From Galerina marginata (taxonomy: Eukaryota; Basidiomycota; Agaricomycetes; Agaricales; Galerinaceae): DNA of 64,000 bases. Numbering within the stretch: position 1 is the stretch's first letter; each line of letters starts with the position of its first letter. A program made the position numbers and the translations under genes. This document shows, one piece after another, positions 58,101-64,000 of this stretch. The stretch covers positions 1,240,001 through 1,304,000 of the forward strand of contig JAECYW010000001.1 of assembly GCA_023014335.1 (NCBI GenBank). The letters are read 5' to 3'. Below the pieces are notes generated by a model, which had not been told where the DNA came from, did not search any database, and saw only the letters and a list, made by a program, of their open reading frames with translations.

Positions 58101-59367
58101 GTGCTACCCCTTGGTCTCTATCTCAAAAACTCCCCCCTCTCCTGCCCTCTATGGTGTCCGTGACCCAAGCATCACCAACTCACCCCTGCTTTCGCTGCCC
58201 GCGCCACCTGCACAGAAGTGCTAGATTGCTGTGGAAGCAATCGCAATGTCACTGCCAGCAACCGCTCCCTAGGTGTGGGGGTCATGGAGATCGGATGTTG
58301 TTCTGCTCCTATTCGCTGACACATTCTTCGTCTTCTCCTTCGAGAATGGGAAGAATATGACGAAGACTGTCCTCCTCACACCAGCGAGCAGGAAGCATTC
58401 CCCGAAACGCCTTTAATTCCCAATGCCCACCTGCCCTCCACAAGGCTCTCACAAGCCTCGCTCACCTGCCGCGCTCGCTCTCCTTGTGCTCGTGGGAGCT
58501 TGTTCAACGAAGCTTGGGCCGAGGTTGTATCAAACAGCCGTGTTTGCAGGAGCAACATTGACAAAAAACCGTTGGGTGGTTCGATTGGATGGGGAGGGCG
58601 TCGGGCGCTTACTCGAGTCAATCCGGCAAGAGAGTTTCATACGACAAAAAAGAGGTAGATGGCGAGGCTCGAAACCCCAACGAGGCGAATTACACCGCTC
58701 GAGAGAGAGAGCGCGCCTTTGATGAAAGCGGTGGTAGGGAATTGAGGAGAGAAGGGTGTTGATTATGGCGCTCGCAGGAGTGCCGTGCGATGAAAGGTGG
58801 ACAACCTGGTTCAGAAGCTGCATGGGCCTAATCAGTGCGCTCTCGGGCGCGCTGCGCGACAGAATCTAATCACTCTCAGCCAGATCTGTCCCCTCTCCAT
58901 ATGTCGGCATGTATCATAGATCCTATCATTGATTTCTGTTACTGTGCTCATTAGTAAGAGTGGAAAGTTCTAAATCTACTGCAGATTAACCCCCGACCCC
59001 TCGTCCTGAGATCGACATTTTCCCTGCAGGATCTCTCTGAGATATCCTTGACGACATCCGATTAGAAGGCTATCCTAATTGGGACATAAGGGAGAAGGGA
59101 GCGGGTGTCGAAGTACCCCTAGGAGGGGGTTCTTTCGTTCGAAGAACCATACCTAGTGGGTTCTGTAACTGCTGCCAAAGGTGCTCGTGCTTAGATGGAT
59201 ATGTAGGTTTTGGGCGCCTAAGTGGCCCGTTTAAGCCACACGTTCGCACTGCGATTTTTATTCCCACGACCTTTAGACCTGGGTTTTACAGGGCAGCTGG
59301 ATTCTGTCTTTGACCGAGTTCCTTTCCTTTCTTTTCTCCATTAATCTTAAGCACTGTTCTTTAATGA
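55152..59367. other. 4.2 kb degenerate region with coding-like fragments
   Basis: No complete gene is recognisable. Fragments that look like old coding sequence appear in changing frames: DDIFDQDALYGNTLLVGDVA near 56310, DNANVEMPSHILSISSDFII near 56405, REWEEYDEDCPPHTSEQEAF near 58340, and DILDDIRLEGYPNWDIREKG near 59048. Stops and frame changes interrupt them. They do not match a family I know. The pattern fits decayed transposon or gene relics. A C-rich, low-complexity stretch covers about 58080-58260. Confidence 0.45.
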
Positions 59368-59405
59368 TAAGATAGGGCCAGTGTTCTGTGAACCAGCCCA
59401 CGTGA
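59368..59405 (+). repeat. Left terminal inverted repeat of the MITE-like element
   Basis: 38 nt starting TAAGATAGGGCC and ending CCCACGTGA; the reverse complement recurs at 59641-59678 with only a C/G difference at CACGTGA versus CACCTGA. Confidence 0.8.
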
Positions 59406-59453
59406 TAACTCCGTGACAAAACAGTCTTTTCGAATAATACTAATTTTGAATCC

Positions 59454-59476
59454 CATTTCTAAAATTCTGTCTACGA
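59454..59476 (+). repeat. Inner inverted repeat, left arm
   Basis: Reads CATTTCTAAAATTCTGTCTA then CGA; its near-perfect reverse complement is at 59510-59532, with two differences (AAAA/GAAAA spacing and GT/GC). Confidence 0.75.
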
Positions 59477-59509
59477 AGAACGATGGGGAAAGAGGTTTAA
59501 AGAAGAACC

Positions 59510-59532
59510 TCGTAGGCAGAATTTTCAGAAAT
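59510..59532 (-). repeat. Inner inverted repeat, right arm
   Basis: TCGTAGGCAGAATTTTCAGA onward is the reverse-complement partner of 59454-59476. The loop between the arms is about 33 nt and purine-rich. Confidence 0.75.
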
Positions 59533-59640
59533 GAGTTGTGCAAATTTATTATTCATTTACATGCATTTTAGAGGACAATGATGGGACCGTCACGAATGAA
59601 AGTTCCCTGCCAAATTTGCATCACGTGGCGTTATATCACA

Positions 59641-59678
59641 TCAGGTGGGCTGGTTCACAGAACACTGGCCCTATCTTA
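59641..59678 (-). repeat. Right terminal inverted repeat of the MITE-like element
   Basis: Reverse-complement partner of 59368-59405, ending CTGGCCCTATCTTA on the plus strand. Confidence 0.8.
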
Positions 59679-60474
59679 TGCGGTCTCTGTTATCCCGAAA
59701 TTAAAGTGGACTTGACCGCTTTTTTGATACTCTCTCAATCTTTCATCAACATAGTATTCACCGGCTTGTCCAGTCATGCACAATTTTAGATTGCTAAATC
59801 TCCAATTAATCAAGCGCCAATGTTTGAAGACTTTTTCAAGGTGTGATAAAGGCTTCCAGTATCTGTAAATATGTTTGGACCAGATAGCGCGAGACTCACA
59901 CCCAGAGGTGAACAGGTTCAAAGCGTGTATAGGTCTGATAAGCTACGTAGCTGAGCGATAGTCAAAGTAGAAGGAAAAAAAGGAAGGAAGAAACCTAAAG
60001 GCGCGTTCGTGAGTAGACATGTGTAAATAGGCGACCAGCCTTACAGTATCATATTGCACTGGCATTTATCTCGCTGCTTAATTGTATTCACGTTGGATTT
60101 GTTTAAGCCTCTGATTTCCTCCAACAAATTTTGAGATCAAATAAACCACGAGGAGCCAACCACAGGAATGGCGAAATTATATTTCAATAAACTGAGCCTC
60201 ACCAGCATAGGATGGCTTATTGCCGGTCATCAGCCTTACAAGACTTATATATAGACGTACTGTAGGCAGACGTGGGCGCCTAATCGAACACTTAATTTAC
60301 GAGGGGCTCCTGAGTCCTGACTTCTTGGACATGACCTGTTTTTCGAGCTGATTAATGATTTTCAGACAAGCTGACAATACAAATCAATGGGTTTCTCATG
60401 TAGGACCATGGACACCAAGCGCCTAAGACAGTACAAATAAACAGAAATGCGGTGCTTCTATCATCCTGAGTTTG
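59679..60474. other. Intergenic region downstream of reductase gene
   Basis: About 800 nt with no recognised gene. It should contain the 3' UTR of the minus-strand reductase gene near 60400-60474. AT-rich, with an (A)n-GGAAGGAAG purine stretch near 59972-59992. Confidence 0.4.
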
Positions 60475-61813
60475 TCAGTCAAAGCAGACAACAGCCTTCT
60501 CGCCAGACACCTTCTTTTCCTGCGGCATGTGTATGGCCTCCCAAACCGACGCGAGTCCACCTGGGACGGCCTTCGGGCGGTTTGGTTGTAGCGTTCCCTG
60601 AAGACGAGAACAGGAAATAAGTCAGAAAACAATTGAGAGGGGGAAGAGAGATCAGTCACGGGTATTCATTGCGATGAAAACTCACATTTGCAAGGTGTGA
60701 TGCTAAGAACTGGCCATACAGCCAGCTAACAAATTCTGTGTTTTCCTCCTGTAAAATAGTGAAAAAGAGGGGGTGAATAAATCACAGTTGTGTCAGAAAA
60801 TGGATAAGAGTGAGCGCTGAACCTACTTTAAAGACGTTTGGAACCCAAATTTCGTGCATTTCTATGCCTTCTGGTACCTTCGTTACGGCCTTCATGAACA
60901 ATGTAATGGCAATTTTCTTCTTCCCTTCCCACTTGGAGCCCTGAAGAACTTCCAAACATGCCTGTATAGTCTCCACTTTTGAAACAGTATCAAGAACATT
61001 TTCCACACCCTCCTTCTTCATCTCTTCCACGGCCTTAGGGTCGTTATAATCAAACACATTTTCGGCGCCTATTGAGAGCAGGTATTCACGATGGCGCGGT
61101 GAAGCGGCTGTAATGACCCGTATGCCCGCAAGTTTCGCAAATTGGATGGCATATGCGCCGATAGAGCCCGATCCTCCCCATACAAGGAGCGTGCCGTGAT
61201 TTGTGGATTGTTTTGATGGGCGAGGGTAGTGAAGCACGTTCCAGAAAGCTTCACCGGCGGTGCTGAAGCCGCAGCCTAGGGTGGCAGCTTGCTCGATAGT
61301 TAGGGTAGGGCTATACAAAAAGGAGAGAACTGGTCAATAACATCTTCCCTGATGAGTATCAATAAACTTGTCGGAGTCTACTCACACCTTTATACAACCC
61401 CTCGCGAACATAACAGTTTGCTCTTGGAATCCACCGTATTTGTTATCAGGCTTGAGGATGTCTCCGTTGATGAAGAATGCCGGTCCATCTTCGATGTGCT
61501 TCTGCATCGACCAGTGCAAAGGCGAGTACCCGGCTACGCGATCTCCCACCACAAATCCCTGTACCCCGGCTCCAACCTTCTGAACAATTCCAACAACGTC
61601 GGCCCCACAAATCATTGGGAGCGATGATGGGAAGCCCACAGAGGGGTACATGATGTCGCCGGGATTTACACCACAGGCTTCCACGCGCACGACCAACTCG
61701 CCCACGCCAGGTACATAGTTAGACACGGCAACGATGACTGGAGGATTTCCCTTTTCAAGGAAGACACTTGCGAGATGCGCTCCGGGAGCTGGGGTGATAG
61801 TGGAGGTAGACAT
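60475..61813 (-). CDS. Zinc-independent medium-chain dehydrogenase/enoyl reductase (ToxD-like MDR)
   Basis: A medium-chain dehydrogenase/reductase of the type annotated in fungi as zinc-binding dehydrogenase or trans-enoyl reductase, NADPH dependent. The start at 61813 gives MSTSTITPAPGAHLASVFLE, VEACGVNPGDIMYP, MICGADVVGIVQKVGAGVQG and FVVGDRVAGYSPLHW. After an intron: LTIEQAATLGCGFSTAGEAF, then the Rossmann motif LLVWGGSGSIGAYAIQFAKL and AGIRVITAASPRHREYLLSI GAENVFDYND. The last exons give ITLFMKAVTKVPEGIEMHEI, EFVSWLYGQFLASHL and GTLQPNRPKAVPGGLASVWE AIHMPQEKKVSGEKAVVCFD, stopping at 60475. No catalytic or structural zinc cysteines are visible. Some relatives act with polyketide synthases, but no such gene is nearby. 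Substrate unknown. Confidence 0.85.
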
Positions 61814-64000
61814 GAATTAGTACCGCAGAGAAGATGGAGAAAACCTTGGACAATGGATTCAAGGGTTAAAGCTTTAAGCACGAAACATGCATCCGTAAAA
61901 GGAGATCAATTTATAAGTCGGAAGTAAATCGTCCTCAAGGGCCCACCTCCGTGGTGTCAACGAGGGAGTCATTTGTAACCCGTTGGTTGCGAGTCGTTAG
62001 GCAAGGCGAACATGACTCAGCATGCAATATCCCAACCAATCTAGATCTAGTTGTGTCATCTCCAGTCGCTAAGCGCCAAGTCTTCTCTCAGGCCATTGAG
62101 TCAGAGAAGTGGTCCAGAAAAATCATACCGGAGAGATCCAAATTCCGGGCATGAATAATACGTTTAAAGGAAGGGGTGATTATTGAGGTCATGAACTGAA
62201 GGCGCAAGGTGTCAAGTGTGTACGAATACCCGAAAGAACTATTCAGAGAACGCCTCGTAATATTAATGGGCATCCGTATTGCTAGACTGGAAATCATTAA
62301 GTTAGCAACATGGCTGGTTTACGCAGTGATGCCTTCGCGCTCCAGCTGGTTGAGTTGACCAATGTTGCCGAGGTGCCTTCAAGACATATCTAGAGTCTAT
62401 AGGGGACGGTCCTAAAACAGTTGAAATGTGCTAAGAAATCACAGATCTAAAAGTGCAAACGTATAGGACTATGGAAGAGTCTTTAGAAATCAAATGGATT
62501 TTTGGAGACCGAGGCTGCGCAAGTGATAAAACGAACGTCCTGAGTGTACAGCGACATTAAAGCATTGCCAGCAGGGTCGAAGATGAGCAATGTCTGAGGG
62601 ACGAGGGAGCACGCAATCCAGAGGAGGTAGTTGTGGCAGAAATGAAAGCGAAAAGGCTCATAGGTTGTTGAGGTACCGACATTGACCTGGTATCAAAGGT
62701 GGTGGGGACGTTGCTGGCAGCGTAATTTCGTCAGAGCAGTAATATCGATCGTGGTCCGGATCGTGGTTACACCTGCTCACCGTCCCTCAAGAGAGAAAAT
62801 ACAGACAAACGAGGTTATACTGTCGGTATTGTGGGGACACAAGCAAGCCACAGGAACTTGGAATGAATTCACAGAATATTTCGATCTAGGACATTCGAAT
62901 ATTTTTCAATCTTCATCCCGGATTCTGGGACCTTAGCCTGTGCATTTGAGACAATTACAAAGGAAGACCTACGTTTCACTAGCAGTTATGTCGAGTCGCC
63001 GCGATGACCTCACAGTATGTGCCGTGCAGAAGGGATAAGTAAACCATGGTCAGTGGCCCACTACTGAGGACCTTGGATTCGTCCCTATAACCTAACCTAC
63101 CACCCAGGTCTTGTTGAACAGCGAAGACAATCGGCAAAATTGTCTAAAGGAGCTGGGGTGCTTTAAAGTCTTCGTAGGGTGGAAAGCTCCATGAGAAATT
63201 GAGGGGGGAGCTAATCACATTGTCATAGGGCGAAAGACGTCAAAAAATTGAAAGTTCCAACATCGCCGGCGAGGTATATCCGCTTTTAAGATAGAGCAGC
63301 GAATGAGGCTTGTTTCACAACGTTCCATCTTGGACTATGAACGGCAAATCGGACTGTACTCGGCGTCCTCTCAAGGGTTCGGTAGAGCTGAGAGGCTTGC
63401 CAGGAGCAGTGGGAATAGTGCGTAGCTGTCCGAAATTTAGTGGGCCCCATGATTCGGTCTCTGCGAAGTGCAACATGAGCTACATATCACAGGTATGTAA
63501 GGAAGGTCTAATAGGGTTTACCTTGTGGGCTGACTTCTTGAGCAGCATATTGGGGATAGAATGAAAGATCGAAATGTCCTGTCTTGGCTGTCGACTATCG
63601 ACTATTGCGAATAGGACAAGCGTCGAGACACCTAGCCTCGTGCTTCAGTACTTCAGTGTCTGCGGCTGCATCCAGGAAACAGGGCATGGATATGCCTCGG
63701 CGATTTTGTTTCTGGTTATTTAAAGTAATTCGTCAGTCCAGGTAACAGGTTTATTAATATGAGGGGTATTTCTGTCGGTGTGTCTATTGATCGATAAATA
63801 GCTCGGTTATTTTCACTTCACTTTGTAACAATTGTAAGGTATATAATACATACCTAACAGCCGGTAATTATAGCAGGGGAATACAGTCTGTGTGCGAGTC
63901 AGAACCAACCAGAAGTATGGTTTCGGGCTTGGGGGTGGGACGTGTGGGGAGAACTGTGTTCTCCGCGGGTACTCTCCGCCATGTGCGTGGCTCCGCGTCT
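61814..64000. other. 2.2 kb region without recognised gene
   Basis: The first 150-200 nt should be the reductase promoter. Beyond it I find only short frames (up to 84 codons, for example 62682-62936 and 63310-63564) with no family resemblance and no convincing splice pattern. The region is moderately AT-rich. It may hold decayed repeats or noncoding transcripts; the right-hand window edge may cut a gene I cannot see. Confidence 0.35.

Larger units (their letters stand above)
59368..59678. mobile_element. MITE-like element with 38-bp terminal inverted repeats
   Basis: The first 38 nt (59368-59405) and the last 38 nt (59641-59678) are inverted copies with one mismatch or two; they begin TAAGATAGGGCCAGTGTTCT. 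The element is about 311 bp and noncoding. A second inverted pair lies inside it: 59454-59476 against 59510-59532, each about 23 nt with a CATTTCT...TCTACGA core, so the single strand could fold into nested hairpins. A flanking TA on each side would fit a TA target duplication (Tc1/mariner type), but the palindromic ends leave the exact border ambiguous. It lies inside degenerate sequence, far from genes. Confidence 0.78.

Noticed and set aside
58660..58720. Possible tRNA (GGGTTTCGAGCC B-box-like string on the minus strand with a T run)
   Set aside because: No A box, no cloverleaf pairing and no matching acceptor stem.
1..64000. CRISPR arrays, bacterial operons, LTR pairs
   Set aside because: No evenly spaced direct repeats, no Shine-Dalgarno-led gene strings and no long direct repeat pairs were seen on reading; the gene structure is clearly fungal.

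Overview
The window is nuclear DNA from a filamentous basidiomycete, most likely an Agaricomycete. Almost every gene is broken by many 45-65 nt introns with GT(A/G)NG donors and YAG acceptors, some exons are under 40 nt, and the families (class I photolyase with the long fungal insertion, GtaA-type glutaminase, Ran1/Pat1-like kinase, lone integrase-core gene, fungal alpha-kinase with CxxC repeats) fit that group. There are no operons, CRISPR arrays or bacterial signals, and I found no convincing tRNA or rRNA gene. All exon joins were made by eye from frame continuity and splice consensus, so small exons and some starts are approximate.

Layout. 1-31.4 kb is a dense housekeeping block: the phenylalanyl-tRNA synthetase beta subunit (cut by the left edge), DPH6-type diphthamide synthetase fused to RidA-like domains, a sucrose-type transporter, an ankyrin protein, a STEEP1-family protein, a WTAP/Mum2-like protein of the m6A writer complex, a Pro/Ser-rich protein, a divergent pair of secreted enzymes (glutaminase and GH18 chitinase), a long protein with six cysteine modules that I cannot assign, a phosducin-like TXNDC9/Plp1, DOM34/Pelota and a photolyase. 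31.4-47.9 kb continues with a small TATA-driven gene, methionine synthase, a Ran1-like kinase, a xylitol/polyol dehydrogenase, a nuclear-looking conserved unknown, mitochondrial EF-G2, STE14 and a GRAM/VASt sterol-transfer protein. 47.9-64 kb is accessory in character: long stretches without recognisable genes, an intact integrase-core (DDE) gene, an alpha-kinase-like gene, a MITE-like element with nested inverted repeats, and a medium-chain reductase.

Functional links. Several genes serve translation (PheRS, DPH6, DOM34, mitochondrial EF-G2; DPH6 modifies EF-2). Many neighbours are head-to-head with 100-550 nt between start codons, which suggests shared promoters. The glutaminase/chitinase pair fits extracellular nitrogen recovery.

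The most novel candidates are the six-module cysteine protein at 21.5-25.1 kb, the alpha-kinase-like gene at 51.8-54.5 kb whose N-lobe lysine position appears to be threonine, the intact integrase gene just upstream of it, and the nested-hairpin MITE at 59.4 kb.
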